A stretch of DNA of 64,000 nt, from positions 1 through 64,000 of the forward strand of contig NZ_CP129382.1 in NCBI RefSeq assembly GCF_030435705.1. The letters are read 5' to 3'. Source of the DNA: Rhizobium sp. SSA_523 (GTDB taxonomy: Bacteria; Pseudomonadota; Alphaproteobacteria; Rhizobiales; Rhizobiaceae). How positions within the stretch are numbered: position 1 is the stretch's first letter; every line of letters starts with the position of its first letter. The translations under genes were made by a program, and so were the position numbers. The notes beneath the pieces are model-generated. The model ran no database searches. It saw only the letters and a list, made by a program, of their open reading frames with translations, and was not told where the DNA came from. This document shows, piece after piece, positions 1-8,752 of this stretch.

Positions 1-474
1 GCCCATGTTCAGAAGGAAGGAAATCGACGAGAGATTGACGATGGCGCCGCGTCCGTCGGCGATAAGATGCGGGGCCGCCGCCTGCGCGGCAAAGAACATC
101 TGCTTGAGGTTGATCGCCTGGTTGTCGTCCCAATAGGCCTCCGTCACCTCCAGAAACGGATGGCGGTCGTCATGGCCGGCATTGTTGACCAGGACGCCGA
201 GCCCTCCCAGCCGTGCCGCCGCCAGATCGATCGCCGCGCGCAGCGCCGCGACATTCTTCAGGTCGGCTCGCAGATACTGGACGGGGTGGCGTGCCGTTCC
301 GGCCAGCTCGTCCACCAGCGCCTGGCTCGGACCATCGGCAATGTCGAGAAAAGCCACGCGGGCACCCTGGGCGGCAAAGCCGCGGACGAAGGCGGCGCCA
401 ATCCCGGACCCGCCGCCGGTAATGATGACGCCGCGATCGCTGAGATCCGGATGGATGGCAAGAGGCAGGGTCAC
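1..474 (-). CDS. SDR-family oxidoreductase, sugar (xylose-type) dehydrogenase-like, 3' end cut by window
   Basis: The reverse strand is open from the window edge to a GTG at 474. The first 158 residues carry the NAD(P)-binding glycine motif TGGGSGIG, the acidic LDIAD segment after beta-2, the NNAG motif, and a LSSIS segment that would hold the catalytic serine. The Tyr-x-x-x-Lys pair lies beyond the edge. The stretch NNAG-x-DDRH followed by AYWD resembles, from memory, Caulobacter-type D-xylose 1-dehydrogenase, so an aldose dehydrogenase is the best guess. The start at 474 is preferred because AACGGAG precedes it; a GTG at 492 is in frame but lies within a putative operator. The gene is divergent from an IclR regulator, which suggests local control of a sugar-oxidation locus. 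Confidence 0.8.
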   Translation of the reverse strand, partial: MTLPLAIHPDLSDRGVIITGGGSGIGAAFVRGFAAQGARVAFLDIADGPSQALVDELAGTARHPVQYLRADLKNVAALRAAIDLAAARLGGLGVLVNNAGHDDRHPFLEVTEAYWDDNQAINLKQMFFAAQAAAPHLIADGRGAIVNLSSISFLLNMG

Positions 475-485
475 CGGCAGGCTCC

Positions 486-522
486 GTTCCACTATTCGGA
501 ACTATGTTTGACTATTTGGAAT
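486..522. promoter_or_regulatory. Two tandem 17-bp operator-like sites between SDR gene and iclR-type gene
   Basis: Site 1 (486-502) is a perfect inverted repeat, GTTCC-N7-GGAAC. Site 2 (506-522) begins exactly 20 bp later and matches site 1 at 13 of 17 positions (GTTTG-N7-GGAAT). A two-helical-turn spacing of similar sites between divergent genes is typical of operators bound by IclR-type dimers of dimers. Binding by the adjacent regulator is inferred. Confidence 0.5.
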
Positions 523-568
523 AAAGCGGCTATGGCCCCTGTCTGTCAAGCGTGCAGGATGAACGGAT

Positions 569-1477
569 ATGGCAAAGCGGCGGACGAGCCTGGGGCGGGC
601 GCAAGCGCCCGATCATCCCGGCCATGGCGCCGGCGATGTGCCGCAGACTGCCAAGAGCGGGCCAGGCCCGGCCGCGGGCTCGAACGCCGGGGAAGCGCCG
701 GCAATCGGCGCGGTTCAGGATACCGGCACGCTTGGCAAGGCGATCGCGCTGCTGGATCTTGTCGCGGCTGCCCCCGAGCCGCTGCGCTTCAGCGAGATCC
801 TGCGCCGCAGCGGCCAGCCGCGCGGCAGCCTTCACCGGCAACTGCGCCACCTCCTGCAGGAGGGTCTGCTGGATCTTTCGCCGGAAGGAACCTATGCGCC
901 GGGCCTTCGCCTGCTGATCTTCGCCTCCAAGGCCTGGGCCCGCAATACGCCGCGCCGCGTGGCGGAGCCGCATCTGCAGATGCTGCAGCAGCTGACGGGC
1001 GAGACGGTGCATTTCGGCGTGCTGAACGGCGGCGAGATCGTCTACCTCGACAAGCTGGAAAGCCGCCAGGCGGTGCGCATGCATTCCCATGTCGGCAATG
1101 CCGCGCCGGTCTATTGCACCGGTGTCGGCAAGGCGGCGCTCTCGGTCCTGGAGGATGATGTGCTGCGGCATCTTCTGGCCGGCCTGCGGCCGCGCCGCTT
1201 CACCGAGCACACGCTTGTCGAGGTGGAGGCGCTGGAGGCGGAGCTTGCGACCATTCGCCGCCGCGGCTTTGCCTATGACATGGAAGAACATCAGCCAGGC
1301 ATCCGCTGCGTCGCGGCGCCCATCCGCGTTGCCTCCCGCGGCTTTGTCGGCGGCGTCTCCGTCACCGCGCCTGCCTTCCGCGCAAACCCGGCGCAGCTCG
1401 ACCTCTGGGCCGCCTCCGTTACACGCGCCGCCCGCGCCATCGAGCAGCATATGGATGGCGCTCTGGCACCCCGCTGA
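569..1477 (+). CDS. IclR-family transcriptional regulator
   Basis: This 302-residue protein has a winged helix-turn-helix at about residues 52-110 (GTLGKAIALLDLVA through the SLHRQLRHLLQEGLL recognition region) and the IclR effector-binding domain after about residue 125 (ETVHFGVLNGGEIVYLDK, VYCTGVGKAAL, GIRCVAAPI). The first 50 residues are low-complexity and unrelated to the fold, so the true start could be internal, although no better start with a ribosome-binding site is visible. Such regulators usually repress a neighbouring catabolic operon until a small acid or sugar derivative binds. The divergent dehydrogenase and the tandem sites at 486-522 make it a probable local regulator. Confidence 0.9.
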   Translation: MAKRRTSLGRAQAPDHPGHGAGDVPQTAKSGPGPAAGSNAGEAPAIGAVQDTGTLGKAIALLDLVAAAPEPLRFSEILRRSGQPRGSLHRQLRHLLQEGLLDLSPEGTYAPGLRLLIFASKAWARNTPRRVAEPHLQMLQQLTGETVHFGVLNGGEIVYLDKLESRQAVRMHSHVGNAAPVYCTGVGKAALSVLEDDVLRHLLAGLRPRRFTEHTLVEVEALEAELATIRRRGFAYDMEEHQPGIRCVAAPIRVASRGFVGGVSVTAPAFRANPAQLDLWAASVTRAARAIEQHMDGALAPR

Positions 1478-1489
1478 CCCGGCGGGTGC
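1466..1489 (+). terminator. Hairpin at end of the iclR-type gene
   Basis: GCACCC (1466-1471) and GGGTGC (1484-1489) can pair around a 12-nt loop. The hairpin overlaps the last codons and has no T tract, so it is at best a weak terminator. A second dyad, CTCAC-N8-GTGAG, follows at about 1492-1509. Confidence 0.3.
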
Positions 1490-1545
1490 TACTCACTATC
1501 AATTGTGAGGGATGATTTAGCCAGCTGTTCGGCTGCTGGTAAAGA

Positions 1546-1566
1546 TGATAACAAGTATAGTTGTCA
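1546..1566. promoter_or_regulatory. 21-bp imperfect dyad upstream of the luxR-type gene
   Basis: TGATAAC-N7-GTTGTCA is a near-perfect dyad (6 of 7 paired positions) in the AT-rich leader about 80 bp before the LuxR-type gene. Its length suits a lux-box-like operator, but the bases do not match the classic lux box. Function is inferred only. Confidence 0.3.
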
Positions 1567-1642
1567 ACCTATCGCATATTTTCGGATGGGTTTTATTGAT
1601 CAGGCGTGTATTAATAATTTATTTAGAAGGATTTAATCATAA

Positions 1643-2374
1643 TTGGACGCCATGTCGCCAAAACCAGAAGAATTTCCGGATTTTGCTTCGGAGGATCGGC
1701 TGAAGACGCTTCGGACGCAATTCGATGTTTTTCGGTTCATGCGATCTGTCTGTCAGGTATACGGCTATCGTTATTTCTTGATCTACGAGCTTCCGGCCCG
1801 CACCGTGCTGGATCTGGGCGGCAATACGATCATCACCAATCTTCCTTCGGATCTCATTACGGAATTCGACAGTCACAAACTGCTGCAAGCCAGTCCGCTC
1901 GTCCATGGCCTGCGCGAGACGACCACGCCGCTTGATTTCACGGTCGGCATCGGCGGCTGTTCCTGGAGCAATCCGCAGGCCGGCGAACTCCTCAATCGCC
2001 ACGCGATTGCCGGCGGCACCCTGTTTCCAGTGCATGACCGGGAGGGCCAGCGCGCCGTGGTGGGCCTTCTGGGCGACCGGCCGCCGCTGCTGCAGAACCA
2101 GCTGCTCGAACTCCTCTTCCTGGCGGTGCATGTCTACGACAAGCTGGCTGCCATCGGTGCGATCGATGTCCGGCCGCCGGATACGGTCAGTGAGCGGGAG
2201 CTCGATTGCCTGAACTGGACGGCGGTGGGGAAGACCAGCGCCGAGATCGCCGATATTCTCGATCTGTCGGAACACACCGTCAATCACTACCTCAACCGCG
2301 CCACCCGCAAGCTCGATGCGGTCAATCGCACCCAGGCGGTGGCCAAGGCGATCAAGCTCGGCCTGATCAAGTAG
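1643..2374 (+). CDS. LuxR-family regulator, orphan (no luxI nearby)
   Basis: The 243-residue protein has an N-terminal region consistent with an autoinducer-binding domain (residues about 25-170) and a GerE/LuxR helix-turn-helix at residues about 181-240 (VSERELDCLNW, TSAEIADILDLSEHTVNHYLNRA). In the ligand-binding half the usual Asp-Pro pair of acyl-homoserine-lactone receptors reads Ser-Pro (QASPLV, residues 82-87), so a different ligand or none is possible. No synthase gene is present. The listed start is a TTG 12 bp after AGAAGG; an ATG at 1652 is the alternative. The upstream 130 bp is unusually AT-rich for this window. Confidence 0.85.
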   Translation: MDAMSPKPEEFPDFASEDRLKTLRTQFDVFRFMRSVCQVYGYRYFLIYELPARTVLDLGGNTIITNLPSDLITEFDSHKLLQASPLVHGLRETTTPLDFTVGIGGCSWSNPQAGELLNRHAIAGGTLFPVHDREGQRAVVGLLGDRPPLLQNQLLELLFLAVHVYDKLAAIGAIDVRPPDTVSERELDCLNWTAVGKTSAEIADILDLSEHTVNHYLNRATRKLDAVNRTQAVAKAIKLGLIK

Positions 2375-2505
2375 CAGGCGGCCTGCCTATTCATCCCGTG
2401 TGCGCTGCACAAATTTGCGGCGCGTCTCCGTGGGAAAGGCCACATAGCCTCGCCTGCCACGCGCGTCATCCCCTAGAAGTGGCGCATATCCACGGTTTGT
2501 CCGAC

Positions 2506-2523
2506 TTGGCACATATCCTGCAT
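2506..2523 (+). promoter_or_regulatory. Candidate sigma-54 promoter
   Basis: TTGGCACATATCCTGCAT has the diagnostic GG and GC separated by exactly 10 nt and a perfect TGGCAC element; only the first T of TTGCA is replaced by C. Transcription would run rightward from about 2533 into a structured non-coding stretch and could continue to mrp. No enhancer-binding-protein site was identified. Confidence 0.45.
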
Positions 2524-2532
2524 GGTCTGGAG

Positions 2533-2640
2533 CAGGTCCAGAGGGGACTGAAAAAGCGTCCCAAGAGGCGCAGGCAAGAAAATCCGCCGTCCGGTTTCTG
2601 CGCATGGGTCATGCAGCAGGTCCGGGCGGCGGTTTGCGTT
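2533..2640 (+). ncRNA. Putative small structured RNA behind the sigma-54-type promoter
   Basis: The segment can form CTGG/CCAG and GGGAC/GTCCC hairpins, then an 11-bp stem (2584-2594 with 2622-2632, fully paired if one G-U is allowed) enclosing a smaller hairpin. It ends in a T-rich run after the last stem, as an intrinsic terminator would. No known RNA family is recognised. The call rests only on promoter plus structure. Confidence 0.3.
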
Positions 2641-2749
2641 TGAAAGCTGATAGCGACGCCAACGACCGAATGGCGGCTCGGCTGATAGACTGATCGGCTC
2701 GAGGCTGTGTGCCGGACCGGCCGGCGGTCGCCGTCCCTCTCAATTCTTG

Positions 2750-2778
2750 TTGCTGTCAGCGGTGGGCAGAACCTATAT
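2750..2778 (+). promoter_or_regulatory. Candidate sigma-70 promoter for mrp
   Basis: TTGCTG (2750-2755) and CTATAT (2773-2778) are separated by 17 bp. The -10 matches the rhizobial housekeeping form CTATAT. The start point would be about 55 bp before the mrp start codon. Confidence 0.4.
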
Positions 2779-2839
2779 GTGATCGGACCCAGCAAGAGCA
2801 GCCGGCCCGCAAAGGCTGAGGCAGGACCAAGGAGTGACT

Positions 2840-4036
2840 ATGCCGGAAGTGACGAAGGAAGCCGTGATTGCAGCACTGCGCCGCGTGCGCGGGCCGGATC
2901 TGGAAGGCGATATCGTGTCGCGCGGCATGGTGTCCGATGTCTTCATTGCCGATGGCAAGGTCTATTTCTCCATTTCCGTGCCGGCCGAGCGGGCCAAGGA
3001 ACTGGAGCCGCTCCGCATGGCGGCCGAGCATACGGTGAAGGACATTGCGGGCGTGAAGGGCGCCTTGGTGACGCTGACGGCAGACCGCAAGGCCAGCGCC
3101 ACATCGCCGCCGCCGCGCCCGGAGAGCGCCACGGCGCCGCAGGGCCATGGTCACAGTCACAGCCATAGCCACAGCCACGGGTCCGGCTCTGCCGCGCCCT
3201 CATCTCCTCCTGCATCTGGGCAACGTCCGCAAAAGGCCGGCGTTCCGGGCGTTGGAGCCATCATCGCCGTCGCCTCCGGCAAGGGCGGCGTCGGCAAATC
3301 GACCACCGCGGTGAACCTTGCCCTTGGCTTGATGGCCAATGGGCTGAAGGTCGGGCTTCTGGATGCCGATATCTACGGCCCGTCCGTCCCGCGCCTCCTG
3401 AAGATTTCCGGCCGGCCGCAACAGGTGGAAAACCGCATCATCCTGCCCATGGAAAATTATGGGCTGAAGGCCATGTCGATGGGCTTTCTGGTGGAGGAGG
3501 AGGCGGCCATGATCTGGCGCGGCCCCATGGTCCAGTCGGCCATCCTGCAAATGCTGCGCGAAGTGGCCTGGGGCGAACTCGATATCCTGATCGTCGATAT
3601 GCCGCCGGGTACCGGCGATGCCCAGCTGACCATGGCCCAGCAGGTCCCGCTTGCCGGCGCCGTCATCGTCTCCACTCCGCAGGATCTGGCGCTCATCGAC
3701 GCGCGCAAGGGCATTGCCATGTTCCGCAAGGTGGAGGTTCCGCTTCTCGGCATCATCGAGAATATGAGCTATTTCCTGGCCCCCGATACCGGCCATCGCT
3801 ACGATATCTTCGGCCATGGCGGCGCCAAGGCAGAGGCGGAGCGCATCGGCGTGCCCTTCCTCGGCGAGGTGCCGCTGACCATGGATATCCGCGCCCGCTC
3901 GGATGCCGGCACGCCCGTGGTGGTCTCCGATCCGCAAGGTCCCTCGGCGGAAATCTACCGCCAGATCGCCGCGCGTGTCTATCAGGAGCTGAAGGGGCGC
4001 ACCGCCCGCACGGCGCCGGCCATCGTCTTCGACTGA
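2840..4036 (+). CDS. mrp: Mrp/ApbC-family P-loop ATPase, iron-sulfur cluster carrier
   Basis: This 398-residue protein has an N-terminal MIP18-like (DUF59) domain (residues 1-85), a histidine-rich linker (HGHSHSHSHSHG, about 103-113), and an Mrp/NBP35 ATPase domain with the deviant Walker A SGKGGVGKST (about 146-155), DADIYGPSVPR and DMPPGTGD. Family members carry or load Fe-S clusters onto apoproteins. The CxxC pair found near the ENMS motif of E. coli ApbC is missing; the segment reads ENMSYFLAPDTGHRYDIFG. The start at 2840 is chosen because AAGGAG ends 5 bp before it; the upstream GTG at 2834 lies inside that site. Confidence 0.93.
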   Translation: MPEVTKEAVIAALRRVRGPDLEGDIVSRGMVSDVFIADGKVYFSISVPAERAKELEPLRMAAEHTVKDIAGVKGALVTLTADRKASATSPPPRPESATAPQGHGHSHSHSHSHGSGSAAPSSPPASGQRPQKAGVPGVGAIIAVASGKGGVGKSTTAVNLALGLMANGLKVGLLDADIYGPSVPRLLKISGRPQQVENRIILPMENYGLKAMSMGFLVEEEAAMIWRGPMVQSAILQMLREVAWGELDILIVDMPPGTGDAQLTMAQQVPLAGAVIVSTPQDLALIDARKGIAMFRKVEVPLLGIIENMSYFLAPDTGHRYDIFGHGGAKAEAERIGVPFLGEVPLTMDIRARSDAGTPVVVSDPQGPSAEIYRQIAARVYQELKGRTARTAPAIVFD

Positions 4037-4125
4037 TGGCGACGGATGGCGACGGATGGCGACTGATCCCGGCAGAGCCCGGGTCAGTCTGGCCGCCATG
4101 AGCCGGAAGGGCCGGAAGGGCCGGC
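4022..4125. repeat. Micro-tandem repeats and hairpin after mrp
   Basis: A 10-bp unit (GATGGCGACG) is repeated about three times right after the mrp stop, followed by a hairpin (ACTGATCCCGG with CCGGGTCAGT, about 4062-4088, one bulge) and then CCGGAAGGG repeated. The hairpin may terminate mrp transcription but has no T tract. Confidence 0.45.
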
Positions 4126-4265
4126 TGGGGAAAAGCGGGCGGCCTCCGGCGCTATCTTGCATTCGGCCTCGGCCGGGCGTATAGGCGCATCCGTTCGGGA
4201 CGGGAACGGACCTATCGTCACTTTTTGAAATGTGTCGGTCACCAGGCGTCGGCACGGAGATATGC

Positions 4266-5237
4266 GTGATAACTGCCTACCGTGCCAATGGATCGAACGC
4301 GATCCTCACCCCCGATCCTTCGCTTGCCGCGCTTGATGAGCACATCGTATGGCTCGATCTCCTGAATCCGACGACGGAGGAGGATCATTTCGTCGAAAGA
4401 CTGCTCGGCATTTCGGTGCCGACCCGCGACGATCTGAAGGATATCGAACCGTCGAGCCGGCTCTACATGGAGAATGCGGGCGTGTTCATGACCGCCTCGC
4501 TGGTCTGGCGGGCCGATACCGACGATCCGCAGCTGACCGATGTGGCCTTCATCCTGACGCAGCAGCGGCTGCTGACCGTGCGCTATGCGGAGCCGAAATC
4601 CTTCCATCTTTTCGCGGCCGCCTTTGGCCGGGTTCCGGACGATATCGCCAATGGCTGCCTGGTTCTGGCCCATCTGCTGGAAACCATTGCCGATCGCACC
4701 GCCGAGATCCTGGAAACGGCTGTGGCGCGGATCGACGGGCTGTCGACCGAGATCTTCCGCGATCGGGGCAAGCGGCGTCCGCCGAAATTCCTCGAGAGCA
4801 AGCTTGCCGATATTGCCGAATGTCACCGGCTGATCGGCAAGGTGCGCGATAGCCTCGGCTCGCTCTCCCGTCTTCTGACCTTCCTGCTCAACACGCCGAT
4901 CGTGTCAGAGCGCAAGGAGACGACGAAATTGTGCAAGACGGTGGCCCGCGATGTGAGCACGCTTTCGGAACATGCCAATTTCGTCGCCGGCAATATCTCC
5001 TTCCTCCTTGATGCCTCGCTCGGCCTGATCAATGTGGAGCAGAATGCCATCATCAAGATCTTTTCCATTGCCTCGGTGGTCTTCCTTCCGCCGACGCTGG
5101 TGGCCTCGATCTATGGCATGAACTTCGCGCATATGCCCGAGCTCGGCTGGCATCTGGGCTATCCGATGGCGCTCGTCACCATGGTCATCTCGGCCGTCGT
5201 GCCCTTCTATTTCTTCCGCTGGAAAGGCTGGCTCTGA
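4266..5237 (+). CDS. corA: CorA-family magnesium/divalent cation channel
   Basis: The 323-residue product has the CorA fold: a soluble N-terminal alpha/beta domain, a long helical stalk (residues about 150-260) and two C-terminal membrane helices with the GMN selectivity motif at about 284-286 in IYGMNF. It would form a pentameric inner-membrane channel for Mg2+. The GTG start at 4266 is preferred over an ATG at 4230 because CGGAGA lies 5 bp upstream and the resulting length is standard. The kup gene follows after 16 bp in the same direction, so Mg2+ and K+ uptake genes are probably co-transcribed. Confidence 0.93.
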   Translation: MITAYRANGSNAILTPDPSLAALDEHIVWLDLLNPTTEEDHFVERLLGISVPTRDDLKDIEPSSRLYMENAGVFMTASLVWRADTDDPQLTDVAFILTQQRLLTVRYAEPKSFHLFAAAFGRVPDDIANGCLVLAHLLETIADRTAEILETAVARIDGLSTEIFRDRGKRRPPKFLESKLADIAECHRLIGKVRDSLGSLSRLLTFLLNTPIVSERKETTKLCKTVARDVSTLSEHANFVAGNISFLLDASLGLINVEQNAIIKIFSIASVVFLPPTLVASIYGMNFAHMPELGWHLGYPMALVTMVISAVVPFYFFRWKGWL

Positions 5238-5253
5238 CGAGCCAGGTCGCCGG

Positions 5254-7167
5254 ATGTCCAACATCGAACATGAAAATCCGCATGATGCCGACAGCGTGAA
5301 AAAGCTGCTCGGGCTCGCCCTCGGCTCGGTCGGCGTCGTTTATGGCGATATCGGCACGAGCCCGCTTTATGCCTTTCGCGAGGCTTTGCGGCCGGTGGCG
5401 CTCGACGGGGTGACGCATGATGAGATCATCGGCATCATCTCGCTGATGATCTGGACGCTGACGATCATCGTTACGCTGAAATATGTTCTCTTCCTGCTGC
5501 GCGCCGACAATGACGGCGAAGGCGGCACCCTCTCTCTGCTTGCCATGCTGATGAAGACGGCCGGCGGGCACAAGGCGGCGCTGATGGTGCTCGGCCTTGT
5601 CGGGGCGGCGCTCTTTCTCGGCGATGCAATGATCACGCCGGCTTTGTCGGTCATGTCGGCAGTGGAAGGGCTGAAGCTGGTGACGCCGGCCTTCGGCGAG
5701 GCGGTCCTGCCGATCTCGATTGTGATCCTCATCGGCCTGTTCGCCATCCAGTCGCAGGGCACGGGCCTCGTCGCGCGCTTTTTCGGACCCATCACGGCGG
5801 TCTGGTTCCTGGCCATGGCGGCGGGCGGCATCCTGCATATCTTCGACGATCCGCAGATCCTGAATGCCTTCAATCCGGCCTATGCGGTCACCTTCCTGTT
5901 CCAGGAAGGCTATGTCGGCATCGTCGTCCTCGGCGCCGTCTTCCTCACGGTCACCGGCGCCGAAGCGCTTTATGCGGATCTCGGCCATTTCGGCCGCCGT
6001 CCCATCCAGCTCGCCTGGCTGGCGCTGGTCTTCCCGGCGCTGACGCTCAATTATCTGGGGCAGGGCGCCTTCGTGCTGAAACAGCCGGAGGCGATGGAAA
6101 ATCCGTTCTTCCTGATGTTCCCGTCCTGGGCCCTGCTGCCCATGGTGATCCTGGCCACGGCGGCCACCATCATTGCCAGCCAGGCGGTGATCACCGGTGC
6201 CTTTTCGCTGGTTCGCCAGGCCATTCATCTTGGCTACCTGCCGCGCATGGAAATCCTCTTCACCTCCGAGACCAATACCGGCCAGATCTTCCTGCCGGGC
6301 GTCAATATCCTGCTTCTGATCGGCGTGCTGGCGCTGGTGCTGGGCTTCGAAAGCTCCGATGCGCTTGCCACCGCCTATGGCGTCTCGGTCACCGGCGCCA
6401 TGGTGGTGACGACGCTGATGGCCTTCGAATTCGTGCGCAAACGCTGGAACTGGCCCCGCAGCATCGCCTTTGCCGCGCTATTGCCCCTGCTGACGCTGGA
6501 ATTCGTCTTCCTCGGCGCCAACCTTCTCAAGATTCATGATGGCGGTTACGTGCCCGTAATGCTCGCCGTGGTCTTCACGGTGATCATGTGGACCTGGAAG
6601 CGCGGCACCAGCATCCTCTCGGAAAAGACCCGCCGCACCGACGTGCCGCTCGTTACCTTCGCCACCTCGATCGAGCGCTCCATCGAAGGCAAGAGCGCCC
6701 ATGCGCCGGTGAATGTGCCGGGCACGGCAATCTTCCTGACCAGCGATCCGGAATCGGCGCCGGCCGCGCTCATGCACAACATCAAGCACAATCACGTTCT
6801 GCATGAGAAAAACGTGATCCTGACGATCCGCACCGTCAACAAGCCGCGCGTCGCCACCGAAAATTCCTTCACGCTGACCCGGCTGACCGACCGTTTCACG
6901 CTGATCGAGCTGCGGTTCGGCTTCATGCAGTCGCAGAACGTGTCCCATGCGCTGGGATATCTGCGCAAATGCGGGCTGAAGTTCGACATCATGTCGACCT
7001 CCTTCTATCTCGGCCGCCGCAAGCTCGTGCCGGATGCCGAATCCGGCATGCCGATCTGGCAGGACCGGCTGTTCATCGCCCTTGCCAATACCGCGATCGA
7101 CCCCTCGGATTATTTCCACCTGCCGGCCAACCGGGTGGTCGAACTCGGTAGCCATGTTATAATTTAA
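5254..7167 (+). CDS. kup: Kup-type low-affinity potassium uptake protein
   Basis: The 637-residue protein begins with the family signature [19 protein letters not shown] (residues about 24-43) and contains about 12 membrane helices followed by a cytoplasmic C-terminal domain of about 180 residues. [18 protein letters not shown] is another conserved Kup segment. Kup proteins import K+ with protons and matter at low pH or after osmotic shock. The length and both conserved halves are normal. It lies directly after corA and before a divergently functioning cell-wall gene, with a hairpin after its stop. Confidence 0.96.
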   Translation: MSNIEHENPHDADSVKKLLGLALGSVGVVYGDIGTSPLYAFREALRPVALDGVTHDEIIGIISLMIWTLTIIVTLKYVLFLLRADNDGEGGTLSLLAMLMKTAGGHKAALMVLGLVGAALFLGDAMITPALSVMSAVEGLKLVTPAFGEAVLPISIVILIGLFAIQSQGTGLVARFFGPITAVWFLAMAAGGILHIFDDPQILNAFNPAYAVTFLFQEGYVGIVVLGAVFLTVTGAEALYADLGHFGRRPIQLAWLALVFPALTLNYLGQGAFVLKQPEAMENPFFLMFPSWALLPMVILATAATIIASQAVITGAFSLVRQAIHLGYLPRMEILFTSETNTGQIFLPGVNILLLIGVLALVLGFESSDALATAYGVSVTGAMVVTTLMAFEFVRKRWNWPRSIAFAALLPLLTLEFVFLGANLLKIHDGGYVPVMLAVVFTVIMWTWKRGTSILSEKTRRTDVPLVTFATSIERSIEGKSAHAPVNVPGTAIFLTSDPESAPAALMHNIKHNHVLHEKNVILTIRTVNKPRVATENSFTLTRLTDRFTLIELRFGFMQSQNVSHALGYLRKCGLKFDIMSTSFYLGRRKLVPDAESGMPIWQDRLFIALANTAIDPSDYFHLPANRVVELGSHVII

Positions 7168-7187
7168 GACGTTTCTTATAAACAAAG

Positions 7188-7204
7188 GCCCGGCATTTCC
7201 GGGC
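7188..7204. terminator. Hairpin terminator after kup
   Basis: GCCCGG (7188-7193) pairs with CCGGGC (7199-7204) around a 5-nt loop, 20 bp after the kup stop. An A-rich run precedes it but no T run follows, so it is a plausible but not strong terminator. Confidence 0.5.
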
Positions 7205-7275
7205 GTTAACCCTCCATTTAGGTTAATGCCACATTGTTTTCTCCAGAGTTCGCTTGAAAGTTTGGAGTTGCGTCT

Positions 7276-8454
7276 GTGGGTTCCCGGAGTATCAAACGGT
7301 CTTGGCCCTCGGTCAGGGACCGCTATGCCTCGCCGGTCATTTTTGGCCTGGCTGCCTGGCTGATCTTCCCCTCCATCCCCGCCAAGGGAGACCTTGCCGA
7401 TCTGCTGGCCGGTTTCGATCGGTCCGGCATGCAATGGCGCATGGTCCTGACGGATTCGCCTGCGGGATCGCTGCATGCGGCGGAGCTGACCTTCCCCCAG
7501 GGAGAGGCGCGGCTGGTGGACAATGCCGGTCTTGCGCTTCCCGATGGCCGCAAGATCGCCTTCAACTCCGCTGACAAGGCAAAGAGCGCATCGCCCGACG
7601 AGGAGCGGATCAACCGCTCCGAGAAGAAGGGCAGGGTGGTGGCCGTGGCGCCAATGCAGCCGCCCAAGGATTTCTCCGCCGGTTCGATCCTGCAGAGATC
7701 GAGCTTTCTGCTGGCGCCGCCCGACAAGACCAGTGAAAAGGTCGCTTTCGCCAAGCTGCCGAAGACGGCGCAGCCGGTGGAGCTTGCCGCCTTCTATTTC
7801 CGCCGCGAGGAGAAGAAGGAGCCCGATCTCGGCCTGTCGCCGGTGGTGGCAAGCCTCATCAACACCGATACCACCGATATTCTGGCAGCCGCCTATGCGC
7901 CCAAAACCGAGCCGGACTATGCCCGGCAGTCGCCCTTCGACGCCATTCTGACGGAAAAGAAGCAGGGCGCCGGCCGTTTCGTGCCCGATATCGGTCCGGA
8001 AGACCATGCCTGGGCGGCCACGCCGCTGCCGGCGGAGGTTTTTTCCGCCAAGGAACAGCAGTGCCTGGCCTCCGGCATCTATTTCGAAGCACGCGGCGAA
8101 TCGGTCAAGGGACAGGCGGCGGTCGCCCAGGTCATCCTGAACCGGGTGCGCAATCCCGCCTATCCGGATACGATTTGCGGCGTCGTCTATCAGAATGAAG
8201 ACTGGCGCAATCGCTGCCAGTTCTCCTTCGCCTGCGACAATATCGAGGACCGCATCCGCTCCCGCGAGCACTGGACCATGGCCCGCGAGGTGGCGCTGGC
8301 CGTGACCGCAGGCAAGATCTGGCTGAAGCAGGTCGGTTCGTCCACACATTATCATGCCGTCTATGTGCGCCCGCCCTGGGCCCGCACGATGAAGAAGGTC
8401 GGCCGGATCGGCCTGCATGTCTTCTACCGCACCTATGGCGGCGGCTGGAGCTGA
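7276..8454 (+). CDS. SleB/CwlJ-type cell-wall hydrolase
   Basis: The 392-residue protein ends in a SleB-type hydrolase domain (residues about 256-385: FSAKEQQCLASGIYFEARGES, with the presumed catalytic Glu at about 271, then VAQVILNRV and THYHAVYVRPPW). These enzymes cleave the glycan strand of peptidoglycan. The N-terminus (SPVIFGLAAWLIFPSIPA) looks like a signal or membrane anchor, so the enzyme should act in the periplasm. The middle 200 residues are a rhizobial extension without a recognised fold. The GTG start has TTGGAG 9 bp upstream. Confidence 0.85.
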   Translation: MGSRSIKRSWPSVRDRYASPVIFGLAAWLIFPSIPAKGDLADLLAGFDRSGMQWRMVLTDSPAGSLHAAELTFPQGEARLVDNAGLALPDGRKIAFNSADKAKSASPDEERINRSEKKGRVVAVAPMQPPKDFSAGSILQRSSFLLAPPDKTSEKVAFAKLPKTAQPVELAAFYFRREEKKEPDLGLSPVVASLINTDTTDILAAAYAPKTEPDYARQSPFDAILTEKKQGAGRFVPDIGPEDHAWAATPLPAEVFSAKEQQCLASGIYFEARGESVKGQAAVAQVILNRVRNPAYPDTICGVVYQNEDWRNRCQFSFACDNIEDRIRSREHWTMAREVALAVTAGKIWLKQVGSSTHYHAVYVRPPWARTMKKVGRIGLHVFYRTYGGGWS

Positions 8455-8492
8455 CGCCGCCGGGCACTTCCTCCAGGAAAGCCAGTCCAGCC

Positions 8493-8510
8493 GGGGCCGT
8501 GATCGGCCCC
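8493..8510 (+). terminator. Hairpin after the cell-wall hydrolase gene
   Basis: GGGGCCG (8493-8499) and CGGCCCC (8504-8510) form a 7-bp stem with a 4-nt loop, followed by GCTTTGC. A weak intrinsic terminator is likely. Confidence 0.5.
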
Positions 8511-8625
8511 GCTTTGCTGCACCTGCGCGCACAATTCGGCAAAACAGCCGCCCGGTTTCGGCCAAAACACGCTAAGTCTATGAGATTTATCGGTTAATTA
8601 GTTATGGATGAGCCGCTTCGGACGC

Positions 8626-8654
8626 CTTGACTATGGATGCGCTCAAAACTATGG
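8626..8654 (+). promoter_or_regulatory. Candidate housekeeping promoter of the atp operon
   Basis: CTTGAC (8626-8631) is a perfect rhizobial -35, and CTATGG (8649-8654) sits 17 bp further on as a -10 close to the CTATAT consensus. The start would be about 90 bp upstream of atpI. Confidence 0.5.
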
Positions 8655-8752
8655 TGCGCGCGACTTCAAAACGGGCCGGAAGGCGCTAGTTTCCAAGGCT
8701 TCGAGAGTGGTGCGAACCGGGGCGGTTCGGACAAAGGCTGGGGAAGACGCGA

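Larger units (their letters stand above)
2375..2839. other. Intergenic region with promoter and structured-RNA signals
   Basis: No convincing protein gene is present in these 465 bp. The region holds a sigma-54-type promoter (2506-2523), a downstream string of hairpins ending near 2632, and a sigma-70-type promoter just before mrp, each listed separately. Confidence 0.6.
8455..8752. other. Intergenic region before the ATP synthase operon
   Basis: Besides the terminator and promoter listed separately, this 298-bp region contains an AT-rich stretch (about 8575-8605) and no open frame that resembles a protein. Confidence 0.6.

Noticed and set aside
3140..3180. A histidine-rich metal transporter.
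   Set aside because: The His repeat is part of Mrp; both the DUF59 and ATPase domains flank it in the same frame.
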